From Oncomelania hupensis (taxonomy: Eukaryota; Mollusca; Gastropoda; Littorinimorpha; Pomatiopsidae): a DNA stretch of 64,000 bases. The notes beneath the pieces are model-generated. The model was given only the letters and a program-made list of their open reading frames with translations, ran no database searches and had not been told where the DNA came from. The stretch lies in the NCBI GenBank assembly GCA_036898135.1, contig CM072523.1, positions 2,720,311-2,784,310 of the forward strand. Reading direction: 5' to 3'. The first letter of the stretch is position 1, and the number at the start of each line of letters is the position of its first letter. Position numbers and translations under genes: made by a program. Of the stretch, positions 1-10,364 are shown piece after piece.

Positions 1-121
1 CTGAGCTTAACAAATAAATGTATTAAGTAGAGTCACAGGGAGATTTACTAGCGATCCCCATCGACAGTGGGTATTGGCATTCCATTGTGCAGAGCCCAGC
101 AACAATAGATCCACCGTCACA
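1..121 (+). repeat. 3' end of the 5' LTR of a Gypsy-like element
   Basis: The stretch contains an AATAAA signal near its start and ends CCACCGTCACA, a CA terminus expected of an LTR. The same sequence, about 90% alike by eye, recurs split in two: its first 25 bases at 3176-3200 and the rest at 36491-36580. It is therefore one LTR of a pair whose other copy was broken by a later insertion. A TTGGCGAGCC-type primer-binding-like stretch follows at 128-145. The start of this LTR lies outside the window. Confidence 0.7.
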
Positions 122-490
122 ACTTAATTGGCGAGCCTGCCAGGATCTGTGTATAACAGGAACTGGGGATAACAGAATCTGTGTACAATAGAATAGGATT
201 ACAGTAATAGTAGCAGTACAATAACAGAATAGATGTAAGTGTGGGAAACAGAGTTGGTGCACTATTCTTTTGTTTTTAAACTGTTTTGCTTCAATTCTTT
301 TTGTGCTTGTATGTTGCATAGTTCTTTTGCAGGTTTTGCTTAAATAACTGTTGTATGCCATTTGACTCTTGTTTTATTCTATTATTGATTACGAATTTGA
401 TTGTCTTTGCATTGTTTTTATTGAATTGCCATATTGCTCGTGTTTTTGTATTCCACGTGATTCAGAGGTTGGTCGTTAACACTTTTGACA

Positions 491-1675
491 ATGTCAGACC
501 CAGTAGCCTTGAGATTGCGCTTCAAGGAATTAGGAGAATCATTACACTTAGCAGGAACCGACTTAATTCCGTATATCAATGAAGAAGTAGAGAAGCAGGA
601 GGCTAGGCAGAGAGAGCAGCAGAGAGAGAACAGAAGAAAGCAGAATTAGAAGCAGAACAGAAGAAGGTAGCAGCAGAGAGAGAGAGAAGCAGAAGTTAGG
701 AGATGGGACTATGAGCGGGCATAAAAAGAAAAAGAGAGGGCAGAAAAGGGAAAAAGACAGACAGCATGAGTTGGAACTGAGGAGATTAGGAGCCTCAAGT
801 TCGGCCACCACCCCTCCCCACTCAGATCAACTAGATATAGCCTCCAACCCTGTACTAGGTATTTCATTCCCACTGGGACCATTCAACGAAAGAGAAGAAG
901 GCCTAGATCTCTATCTAACTAGGTTTTGTGCGCCTAGCCACAGAGTACAAACTAGATCCCACCCATTAGTCTTTTAAGCGTAGTCAAGGGCTTAGAGGAA
1001 AGGCATATGACATTTACAGTAAGCTACCGACTGACAGATTGACGGGATTCGAACTTACAAGAGAATGCTACCGGCAAAAATTCCGCACCAATCGGAGAAT
1101 GAAAGGAGAAAGTTATGCGCAGTTTGTGGATCGTCTTTCCACAATGCTGGATAAGTGGATTACAATACAATACAAGATTATTGCTTTAGGTCCAGCGGAC
1201 TCTTCCGAGCCAAATCAGGACCAAATAAGTGGATTAGCCTTTCATCCACGGCTAAGACATATGATGGACTGACCGAACTATTAGTGTGGGAACAGCTACG
1301 GGAAACCATGACCCTCAAACTGAAAACATTCTCAGTAGAGCATGGCGCGGAAAGACTGGAAGATCTGGTCAAGGTCGCAGATAGGTAACTGGCCGCCCAC
1401 GGAGAAGCCAAGAGCTTCAGGCGAGACCTAAAAGCTAACGGGAAAGAGGCACAGAAACGAAGCCCTCACCGGGAAGAGCGCACCGCGAATCGGCCGAATC
1501 ACCCCAGATCTGGGCAAAATAGAGGACCCAGCGCGGAATTCGGAAAAAGAGGTCCCGCAGAACAGAAACGGTATTGGTCGTTCTGCAACAGAAATAATCA
1601 CTCCACCGTGGAATGTTTCAAGTTGGCTGCACAACGTAGGGACGAGCGCGAAAGCCGGCCAGCTCATAGAGTTCT
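491..1675 (+). pseudogene. Gag remnant of the Gypsy-like element
   Basis: The frame opening at ATG 491 encodes a short helical N-terminus followed by a Glu/Arg/Gln-rich charged stretch and stops at 647-649. Other frames continue the protein: a segment ending in a PFNEREEGLDLYLTRF-type motif (to about 930), a SCAN/gag-like block around 1039-1160 (YRQKFRTNRRMKGESYAQF), a second block around 1265-1390 (LTELLVWEQLRE), and a basic tail with a partial zinc-knuckle (CNRNNHSTVEC) near 1580-1620. At least three frame changes and several stops make it non-functional. The order of blocks is that of Metaviridae gag. Confidence 0.65.
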
Positions 1676-1684
1676 AACTCAAAG

Positions 1685-1751
1685 TTGTCTAAAATCACAT
1701 TGTTGTGAACAGACGTGAAATTAAAATATTGAATTGAATTGAATTGAATTG
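1685..1751 (+). mobile_element. 67-bp LINE 3'-tail insertion with 9-bp TSD
   Basis: A 67-base insert ending in (TTGAA)-type repeats lies between two copies of AACTCAAAG (1676-1684 and 1752-1760) and separates gag from protease. Its sequence around ACAGACGTGAAATTAAAAT also occurs at 37447-37466 (ACAGACGTAAAATTAAAAT), so both are 3' ends of one LINE or SINE family. Insert plus duplication add 76 bases, which shifts the frame. Confidence 0.75.
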
Positions 1752-1760
1752 AACTCAAAG

Positions 1761-2100
1761 CAGTGGTACAAAGCCAAACCCCATCGGAGATCACCAATCG
1801 GGGACATACACGGTCAAGGTCAACGGTAAAGAAGCGAACTGTCTGTATGACACAGGTCTATCATACGACGCGATAGTTTGCGAGTCTCTTATATCGCGCG
1901 CGGACTTGACGGACAGGACAGTCGAACTACAAGGCGTAGACTTGACGAAACTGACGACCACTTGCCCTAGGGCTTGGATAGAGGTAGAGAGTAGATACGT
2001 CACAGGACGAATCCAAGCAGCAGTTTTACAGAAACCCCTGTATGATCTAGTGCTAGGATGTAGGTATGTGTTTTTAGGCACGCCCCCTAAAACTGCCTAG
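1761..2100 (+). pseudogene. Aspartic protease remnant of the Gypsy-like element
   Basis: The open frame contains the retroviral-type aspartic protease signature CLYDTG, with the catalytic Asp codon at 1849-1851. It ends with a YDLVLG block matching the flap-to-C-terminal LILG region of Gypsy proteases, then a stop at 2098-2100. Protease would cleave the Gag-Pol polyprotein. The expected continuation into reverse transcriptase is missing, and the frame linking it to gag is broken by the short insert just upstream. Confidence 0.65.
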
Positions 2101-2249
2101 AGTACACAGCTATGCTCTAGCAGAAATCTCTCCATAGACCAGGAAAGCAGGACTGTTGAAAACTCGATTCAACTAAGTTAGCCACGGCCTGACATTGTCA
2201 AAAAGATAAATGAACATACTTTTGCTTCATCGTGATGTCTTGATATTAT

Positions 2250-3200
2250 TGTTGAATTATGTTTGTGAAATTTGCCATGATTAGAATTGAATTGTCAGTC
2301 CAACGTTGCGTGACTACGTGGCGAACACGACCGGCCGACGCCATGTTTTATACCTTACGGATCCACTGATGTTTAACCTAAATGTATGCTTGCAGACCAG
2401 TGGCTGTACCAGAGAATGTGTACAATATTAATTAATTCTCTATGTGTATAGTTAGCCATGATTTATATTTATCTATGTATAGGAAATTAGAGTGGAGATT
2501 CCAGTGGACCAAGGAATTAGCAGAATGTTCGTCGCTTATATATAGAGATTTGGAGCTAATCACTGAGGGCTACTTTGGCCTTCAGTGAGACGCTCTGCAC
2601 ACACCTAGAATACAGGGTTGTGCAGAATTTTGTCTCATATGTTACAGACGAGGAGGCATCGTATCGTGAGCCCAACCAGGCGAAAGACAAGAAAAAGTCT
2701 TAACTGAAAGTTGGCCTGCAGCGGCTGATCAAGCAATGAGCGAAGAGAGCCCACCAGTCTAGCAACAAGGAGAAGAACTCACAACAACACAGCTTATCAA
2801 GGACGCAACCACAACACAGTTCTTCGGGCACTGAGCTAAGTACACAGTATGCAGTGCACTAAACCTGTATCAAAAGACCACAGTAGTCCACTCTTCCAGA
2901 ACTCTGACCCTTAGGGCAGAAAGCATCCAGTGCCCGATGATGTTACAGTAGCTGCATAGAACTATCAAGAAGCAAACCAGTCAAAGAAACATTTGAACTT
3001 TTAAGTTAGTATCGTAGTTAGCAGATCGTGTATAGAGTAGAGGAAATAAATGTGTGATATTTACTGTTATCAATTGGCTGGACTACCTATGTTTCATAGC
3101 CGTGTGAGAGCTATTGTGACAGTGATCTTTTACCATATTTCTTTCTATCTCTGCACCCAAGTCTAAACACAGACCGAGCTAAACAAATAAATGTATTAAG
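2250..3200 (+). repeat. 3' LTR of the Gypsy-like element, proximal part
   Basis: This non-coding stretch starts TGTTGAATTATG and carries a TATA-like TTATATATAG near 2540. Its last 25 bases match the start of the 5' LTR fragment at the window edge. It stops abruptly at TGTATTAAG (3192-3200), which is repeated at 36482-36490, where LTR sequence resumes. The exact 5' boundary near 2250 is my choice of a TG start. Confidence 0.6.
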
Positions 3201-3500
3201 GTTCCGGTTCCGGGTTTGGCGATGGAGGATGTGGTGTTTGTGCACTGGAGATATTTGTGTGGAAAATCCTCTTCATCTTCGTTTTGTGTGGTGGTGGTGG
3301 TGGTGTTCGTTTGGACATATGGAAAGTGCTGTCGGCGGTTTGCCTGAACTGTGTCTGAACAAGTCTGAGGGAATACAGTGTCTGTTCGCTCCGCGTGTGG
3401 TTGAAAAAAGTGTTACCTGTGAAACCGGTCGAATAGATGTTGTGAACTCATGCTGAGCCAGACATAGACGAGAGAGAGAGAGAGTATTCAACTACGACAA
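3201..3500 (+). other. 5' end region of the L1-like LINE
   Basis: This GC-richer, non-coding stretch follows the target duplication and begins GTTCCGGTTCCGGG. It contains a short (TGG)n run near 3290 and ends in (GA)n at about 3468-3483. I read it as the 5' UTR of the + strand LINE, cut off by the - strand LINE that follows. No convincing reading frame is seen. Confidence 0.45.
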
Positions 3501-4020
3501 CTATGAGTTTAGAGTTTTGGAGTTTTATTTCAAGACACATGATTTTAACAATCTATTCAACGAAAGGCTATACGCCCAGGGGGCTTTTTAGCCAAAAGGG
3601 GGGGGGGTATGGGGGTGATTGGGAAAATACATGAAACAAGCATGAATGGCAAAATAAAACAATGTTCATGTTATAAAAACAACAACCAACAAAAAGGACA
3701 CAAAGAAAGGTATACAAAGTTTACACTTCCAGTGTGTAACTCAATATTCCAAAATCCCTTAGTTTCTCCAATAAGTAGGCCTACAGTAATACCCATAGTT
3801 AAATAAATAATCACCTTCTCATTTCATTTTCATTTACGCCAAAAATAAACTATAGCATTCTTAATTCATTATTTATAAACAGACAAACAAAAAGCAACAC
3901 TTTTTATGAGTAGTGCGAGCATGACATAATCGAGAAAAGAACGACGAAACCAGGAAGAAAAATCTGATCTGCTGAAAAATGCACTTGATAGGTCAAACAA
4001 CAACAAGAAAAAATAATGCA

Positions 4021-6271
4021 TTATTTAAATAATGAAAAAACAATGTTAATATAGCGGCTCAAAAACAATAACCTTTTCTTTGACTTAGAGTTCATCAGCT
4101 GTTGTAATTTAAAGACGTTTGGGTGACGCCAAAAATATTGAAGTAAATAAGAAATTCTATTTTCTTTCAATAAGGAATTTGAACAAGTGAACAGATAGTG
4201 GAATTCGTCACCTATTTCATTCAGTTCACAAAAGGGGCACAGCCTTTCTTCCCGTGGCACATTAATATATCTTTGTGACTGGATTGGCAACTTATGGTTG
4301 CTAAGTCTGAATTTCAATATATTCTTTCTCATCAAGGGAGATAAGCGGGTTAAGTAATCCTCAAAACAAAAATTCTCTTTAAAAATTCGGTACGTGAGGC
4401 AAACGTTACTGTTATACATATTGCTTTTCCATGACTGTAAAACTTGATCTCTTACTCGTTGTTTTACAATCATCTTGAATTGGCTAAGAGAATATCTACA
4501 ACCATTGGTCCACATATAAGTTAACCCAAGATTATTAAGCACAGAATGTACATAGCTCAACCAGGGTAGTTTATATTCGGAGTTACAATATAAGGCATGA
4601 CATAGGCGTAACATAAGGACCGATATTTTGGCAGAATTGCTGTAACAATCGACACACAGCTTAAACCAAAAACAGAGTAGTCTGCATTTAGCGTCAAGGG
4701 ACACAGGAAAGTTTCCAACTTCTCCTAGCACCATGCAAGTTGGTGTAGTGGATTTCACGTTCAGTATAATTTTCAAAAATTTTAACTGTAATCTATCACA
4801 CATGTCCATATTTTCAAAAGCCCACACTTCACAGCCATAGAGAAGTATAGGTTTGATACAGCTATCAAACAATTCTACCTGTAGATCTAACGGTACATCA
4901 AGTTTTCTACACTTCCTTAACAACGCAAACAATGCTCTATCAGCTGACACACACTGAGCTTTAATAGCCTTTTGAAATTTATTATTGTAATTAAAAACAG
5001 TTCCTAAATATTTATACTCCCAAACAATTTCAACATTTTCCCCGTTGAGCTTAAACACAGGAAGTTTTCTGACTTTACCCCTGGAGAATATCATGATGTT
5101 TGTCTTTGTTATATTAATGTACATGCCATATTTAACACAGTAAATTTCTAATGCATCGAGTGCATTTTGCATTTCGGTGGTCGTTTCGGCTAGGATTACG
5201 GTGTCGTCAGCATACAACAACAGAAATAAGTGAACATATTTTTCAACGTCGGAAAAATCAAAATCATTTGCTATCGTGTGCGGCAACTTTATACCATCAG
5301 TATAACGTCCAAGAAAACATTTTAAGTCATTCAGAAAAAGAGAAAATAAAATTGGTGATAAATTTTCTCCTTGCCTTAATCCGGCGTTGCAAGCAAAAAA
5401 AGCAGACAGCTGACCATTCTGCGTCCTGACACATGATTTTGCTTTTTCATACATATCCTTTATCACTGTTAGCACTTTCCCACTTATTCCATTCTTAATC
5501 AACTTCTCCCACAACAAATTTCTCTGCACTTTATCAAAGGCCTTCCTGTAGTCCACAAATGTACAAAACAGTTTTTTCCTACGTTGTAGATAAATATCGA
5601 TTAAACAGTGCAATGCAAACACATGATCAGATGTTGAATTGGCTTTTCTAAACCCTGCTTGTTCATGACCTAGCAAGTCATTATCATCTAAGAAAACATA
5701 AATTCTATCGTTGATAATACTAGTAAATAATTTACCCAAGCAGCTGAGAATAGTAATCCCTCGATAATTGTCTACATTCAAGGGATCTCCTTTACCTTTA
5801 TACAGTGGACATATTACACCAACTGACCAATCATCGGGTATTTTGCCAGTGTTCAGAACAAGGTTAAATAGCATGGTCAAAATATCAAGTAACTTTGGCG
5901 ATGAAGCCTTTAGGAATTCATTAATGATCGTATCATTTCCGCATGCTTTATTGTTCCTTAGTTTATTTAAACACCTCTTCACCTCATCAGTGCTAATTTC
6001 TGCATTTAAGTTATCGTCGATAAGCAGATTAGTATCAAGATCAGGTGGATCTTGAGGGGGAATAATATCATCATCAGGTATATTACCCAATTCCTCAAAG
6101 TGATCAACGAAGATGTCATGAGATGGCATTTTAGCGTTTGACGAAGAGTCTGCATGGGAGTTCTCTTTGAAAAAATTCCAGTATGTTTTGGGGTCTTTAG
6201 ATTTCAAATTGCGCAGAGTAGTATGCATAAGCCTTCTATGGCGACTAAATTTTATACATACTGTACGTTTG
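4021..6271 (-). CDS. LINE ORF2, reverse transcriptase and C-terminal half
   Basis: This is the catalytic half of the - strand LINE. A linker (SKDPKTYWNFF) precedes the RT domain, with FVDYRKAFDKV (Asp), GLRQGENLSP and YADDTVIL (codons near 5200-5215), then thumb motifs (YKYLGTVFN) and a C-terminal cysteine block (CPFCELNEIGDEFHYLFTC). The frame is open to the stop at 4021. Its N-terminal edge is the TA duplication at 6272-6273: upstream codons belong to a DNA transposon, and the real protein continues from 10365. The absence of stops suggests the LINE was young when interrupted. Confidence 0.85.
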
Positions 6272-6348
6272 TACCCAGCTAACACACCAAAAATGGCCCA
6301 ATAAAGGGCCAATATTGGATACAATATTGGAGCAGTATTGGATTCCAA

Positions 6349-6685
6349 GATTGGTCCAATCTTAAAGTGAAAATCGGGCCTTTATTGGAGCATTATTGGA
6401 ATAAATTGGAATCCATTATTGGTCCATTATTTCTCCAACATGGGTGGATATCGGTATCTTGGACATACTGGTTATCCAATATTGGTATAATCTTGGTCCA
6501 TTATCTCTCTAATATTGGTCCAATCTTAAAGTGAAAATCGGGTCTTTATTGGAGCATTGTTGGAATAAATTGGAATCCATTATTGGTCCATTATTTCTCC
6601 AACATGGGTGGATATCGGTATCTTGGACATACTGGTTATCCAATATTGGTATAATCTTGGTCCATTATCTCTCTAATATTAGTCC
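6349..6685 (+). repeat. Two tandem ~166-bp units in the left subterminal region
   Basis: A unit starting TTGGTCCAATCTTAAAGTG and ending near CCATTATCTCTCTAATA occurs twice in a row (about 6350-6515 and 6516-6685) with only a few differences. Each unit carries several CCAAT/ATTGG half-sites and palindromes of the kind also found at the right end of the element (9905-9930, 10095-10130, 10260-10345). Confidence 0.75.
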
Positions 6686-6999
6686 ATCACATATAGCATG
6701 GCTAAAATTCGTTCATAATCTATAACTGAGGTGTTTTTCCAAAACTCTGTAACGGCAACACCTTTATTTCCCTTACCAGGAGTTATTACCTGGCTTTAAG
6801 AAAAAAGCCAGTTTTTTTCTCATTCTTCTTGAAGAACATTGTAACCGTCTTGAGAAACCGATAAATGGAAATTACTTTTCTGTGCCATGTAGGCTACATG
6901 CACAGCAGGTAAGGGAAATAACTACATTTTCATCGATGTCACCGTTAATAGGGCCTGGAAAAAACTCCTCAATTGCATAGGTCTGGATGGAAAAGCAAT

Positions 7000-8078
7000 A
7001 TTGTCTTGAATGTTACTGTACAGGATAAGTTTTGAAATAAGCAATATAAGCGATATTATTGATAGCAGCAAAAAATAATGAAACTAAATCAAATATGAGA
7101 GTGGCCCTTCAATTATTTTGAGAAGTACATATAGAATTGAATCATCATTCATTCTCAATCCGATATTCTATGTCTTTGTTGTTATCGTTGATTCACATTC
7201 TCATCATTTATCCTTAGCTCTTACTAAGGGTAAAAAATATGGGTCAATATTGCAAAAACTGGTCCATTTTGGGACATTTATATTTTAAGGCAAAAATTTA
7301 AAATGCATAATTTAAAAAAAAAAAAAGAAGAAGTAAATTTTAGCTTAGTTTAAGAGCTTTTCAGCAAGCCTGCTGGTAAAATGATAGCTGATATGACAAA
7401 AGAATTGTTTAGTGAAATGTAGAAGCATATCTCATGAACATGTAACCAGATGTCAAAATTAAAAGTTTTTGTTTAACCCTTAGTAACAGCATTACATACA
7501 CTCAGGTCACAGAAACAGCAGAAATGGAAGGTAACTTAGAAGTTTGGCTAGATAGTGAACAGTGCCAAAAGTTAATCTAAACTAAAGTAATGTTTAACAA
7601 AAAATCAATAAAAAGCACAGAACATTTTTTAATATTTTGTGATTTATTCAACACAAATATTAATTTACAAATTAATTTGTTGACATTTGTGAGCTTGCAT
7701 GTGAAAACAGGGCTAAAGTGCAAAATTATCAAAACTTTTTTAATGTGACTTTATGCAAAAAAACAGAATTCAATGATCTAAAATAGTTTTTTAACTGTGA
7801 AATTTTAAAATATTAAATTTGCGTGAAACATGAGAAAACAGACTTTAAAGTTTTACTTTTAGCATAACTTGCACTATACAAAAGCTGAAAATTTGATTAA
7901 AACAACAGACCTTTTAAGAAGATAAAAAAAAAAACTTTTCAAAATAATATAATTTAATATTATTTTCATAAAATGGACAAAAAATCTAATTCTTTTTAAA
8001 TTTTATGCATTTTGTCTTATAATGCTGTGTAGCTCTAAAAAGATGCATGCGACTTTAGCCCTGCTTTATCATGCACGC
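7000..8078. other. AT-rich interior of the TA-flanked element, no gene seen
   Basis: This long AT-rich stretch has poly-A/T runs, no open frame of note and no recognisable RNA gene. It lies downstream of the candidate - strand exons and would be their 3' flank. Confidence 0.5.
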
Positions 8079-8206
8079 TCACATTTGTTTAGCAAGTTTT
8101 TCTTTTCTGGCTCTTGGCAGCCGGTCCCCTGATCCCGACAGCCAATGGCCAAGGTGTTTGTCAAACAGCCTGTCATCCATCTGATCCCATTTCGAGCGAA
8201 CACCAG
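8079..8206 (-). CDS. Candidate last exon, DUF4806-like C-terminal motif
   Basis: A pyrimidine-rich tract and AG (8208-8207) precede a frame reading GVRSKWDQMDDRLFDKHLGHWLSG, then SGDRLPRARKEKL to a stop at 8079. The pattern of a basic helix, a WL block and A/GxDR resembles the end of DUF4806-type domains found in invertebrate gene fragments and mobile elements. That is resemblance recalled from family patterns, not a search result. Phase does not match the exon at 9518-9366 directly, so an intermediate exon or decay must be assumed. Confidence 0.35.
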
Positions 8207-9365
8207 CTGCAATAAAACAAAAAAAAATAAAGTCAATCAACAAAAGCAATTTGCAACAACTTGTCAAATTATCTTCCTTTTCCCACCAAGTGATCAGTGG
8301 ACAAAACAAACCTGCAAGAAATAAACTGCCAATTTTTACTATAATTATTTGTTTCAACACTCTTACCACCCAAGAGCCCAAAAGAGCCTATACTGATTTT
8401 CTTTCCTACATTCCCCCAAAGAGCCCCGCCCCAATTTACGAGTGTTTATGTTGTAAAATACAGTGAGCACACTTAGTAAGAACACGCTTAAACCAAAATC
8501 ATGCTTTATACAAAGTGATTTGCTGGTCCTGACTGACACATGTGCTATGTCATTTAAATGGTTAATACAAAAATATGGATAGTAAGAATTAAACATGTTT
8601 GTCCCCTGCACTTCTCACTAAGAGGGTTCCACTGTAATTCATTTTTCTTTATGATGCTTCATGCAGAGGTGTGACCAGATCTAAATTTAGCATTACAGAG
8701 GCAGAAGTAGATTATATATGGTTCTCAACCCTGATTTCTTTTTATGGATAATTTCTCTCACATGTCTAAGATACTGAAAATAAACTAAAAGAAAACGGAA
8801 ACAAATAATTTTAAGAATACACCGTTTTCCTTAAGATTTTGATGCATTTCACTACTAATTTATGCAAAGCTGATTTTTGCGAAAAATTAATATGCTATTA
8901 AAATCAAGAGATAGGAAATGCAAACTAAATGGTACAGATTTAAGAGACAGATGCAGAAATAGTACCATTTTGGTTAAAAGGGAAGACTGCAAGTCTATTT
9001 TAAAAAAAAGTAAACAAGAAAAAATCAAAGGTAGAATGAACGACTTTGATGAAGAGAAAAAATGGGGAGTGTGCATTCGACAAATAGTGCCTTTGAAGGT
9101 CAAATAAAAATAAAATAAAATGGTACTCTTTTTGCCTTCTATTTTGATGAAACCACTGATTAAACATTACTCATTAGTCATTTGACTAAGCAACTCTAAC
9201 TTCTAAGAAAACATTTTTATAAGACTTCATATGTAAAATTAATTAAAGGGTACGAAAACTGGGGTACTTTAGTTATTTACAAAGAAAATGAGAGTTATGT
9301 ATTGTCTTTCAGTTGGTTGAGAATATTGTGTATATAATATGGATTAACGTACATTTAATTCTTAC

Positions 9366-9518
9366 CAATCATGGAGCTTTTGTTTGACTTCCGTCATGAG
9401 ATTGAAGCTCTTCTTCCCCTTTCTCCCAAGGAAATTGTATTTGAGGGCAAGCTCGGGATGGAGTAGCCTCTTCCCTGCCTCCTCGTAGTGTAAGAAAACG
9501 TACACGTCGAGAATATGG
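9366..9518 (-). CDS. Candidate upstream exon of the same cargo gene
   Basis: The frame reads HILDVYVFLHYEEAGKRLLH, then PELALKYNFLGRKGKKSFNL and TEVKQKLHD. A good donor (G|GTAAGA, GT at 9365-9364) follows, and an acceptor-like TTGTTCAG sits upstream (AG at 9520-9519). The GKKSF block fits the middle of a DUF4806-like domain. No in-frame ATG is seen close upstream, so the first exon is unknown or the gene is decayed. It may be cargo or the element's own accessory protein. Confidence 0.35.
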
Positions 9519-9629
9519 CTGAACAAGATCAAAGGAATCGACGATCGGTGCAAAAACGTAGATCTACAATTCAACGGCCATGCGTTGCGAATTATTTCCC
9601 GTGGAGGAATGACTTCCCTTGTTACGTAT

Positions 9630-9641
9630 TGCGCATGCGCA
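9630..9641. promoter_or_regulatory. NRF1-type palindrome TGCGCATGCGCA
   Basis: An exact 12-bp palindrome matching the NRF-1 consensus sits about 110 bp upstream of the candidate - strand exon at 9518. In animals this site marks GC-rich, TATA-less promoters and can act in both directions. It is conspicuous in an AT-rich transposon interior. That it is a promoter is inference. Confidence 0.45.
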
Positions 9642-10364
9642 AGTCAAATCACGATAGATTAAATTTTAGTGTGACAAAAAACTGGAATGTTTCTAAAATT
9701 ATCACAGACTAGATCTATAATGCAACAATTTGGTTTTGTTTCAGAACACGTACTCTGTTCGCAAAATAAAATAAAGAAAAAAATAATAAAGAAAGAAATG
9801 AAAACGAAAGTGCAAAATCAAGGGAAACAACCGCCTCTAAAATAATATATACGTGTCGCGGATGCTTCCCCTTGAATATCTGTCGACTCTGTGCGCAAGG
9901 ATGGCATGGGCCAATCTTGGAGCAATCATGGATTGCAGATTATGTGCTATTTTTATTCTGTAATAGATACAGTCAACTTAACTGCTGTAACTTGCACAAT
10001 ACATGATGTATGTTAGTGGTATTTGCTGTGAAGAAAAGTATACATACTTTTAAGGTTAAAAACAAAAACATATACATTTAAAAATAAAACCCACTATACT
10101 GGACCAATATTGGACACATCTTGGATATTTTAAATGTGTGGGAACATCTAAAATTAGCATTATTAACGTAGACTAAGTCAATTGGTCTTTGGTTTTGCTT
10201 TGAAAATGAAAATAGACATTTAAATCATGCATTTATGCATTAATGTTAATTCAAAAAACAATATTGGGTCAATCTTGGCCCAATCACGGATATCTTTAGC
10301 CGAGATATCCGAACAAAACAATAATGGTCCAATATCACTCCGAGATTTCGGTGTTTGCTGGGTA

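Larger units (their letters stand above)
1..3200 (+). mobile_element. Decayed, internally deleted Gypsy-like LTR retrotransposon
   Basis: In order: the end of the 5' LTR (1-121), a primer-binding-like site (128-145), a leader, gag remnants (491-1675), a protease remnant (1761-2100), then a 3' LTR beginning near 2250 with TG. No reverse transcriptase, RNase H or integrase is present, so pol is deleted after protease. Gag has several stops and frameshifts. The 3' LTR is interrupted at 3200 by an L1-like LINE and ends at 36580. The family call rests on the gag layout and the DTG protease. The clade within Gypsy is not resolved. Confidence 0.75.
6274..10362. mobile_element. 4.1-kb TA-flanked DNA transposon with CCCAGC termini
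   Basis: Imperfect terminal inverted repeats start CCCAGCTAACACACC (left, + strand) and CCCAGCAAACACCG (right, - strand). The target dinucleotide TA occurs at 6272-6273 and 10363-10364. Removing the element rejoins the LINE ORF2 in frame. Both subterminal regions are full of short palindromes of the CCAATATTGG / CCAATCTTGG type. TA duplication points to the Tc1/mariner-like range of superfamilies, but no DDE/D transposase is visible. Two candidate exons are on the - strand (9518-9366 and 8206-8079). The family is unassigned. Confidence 0.75.
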
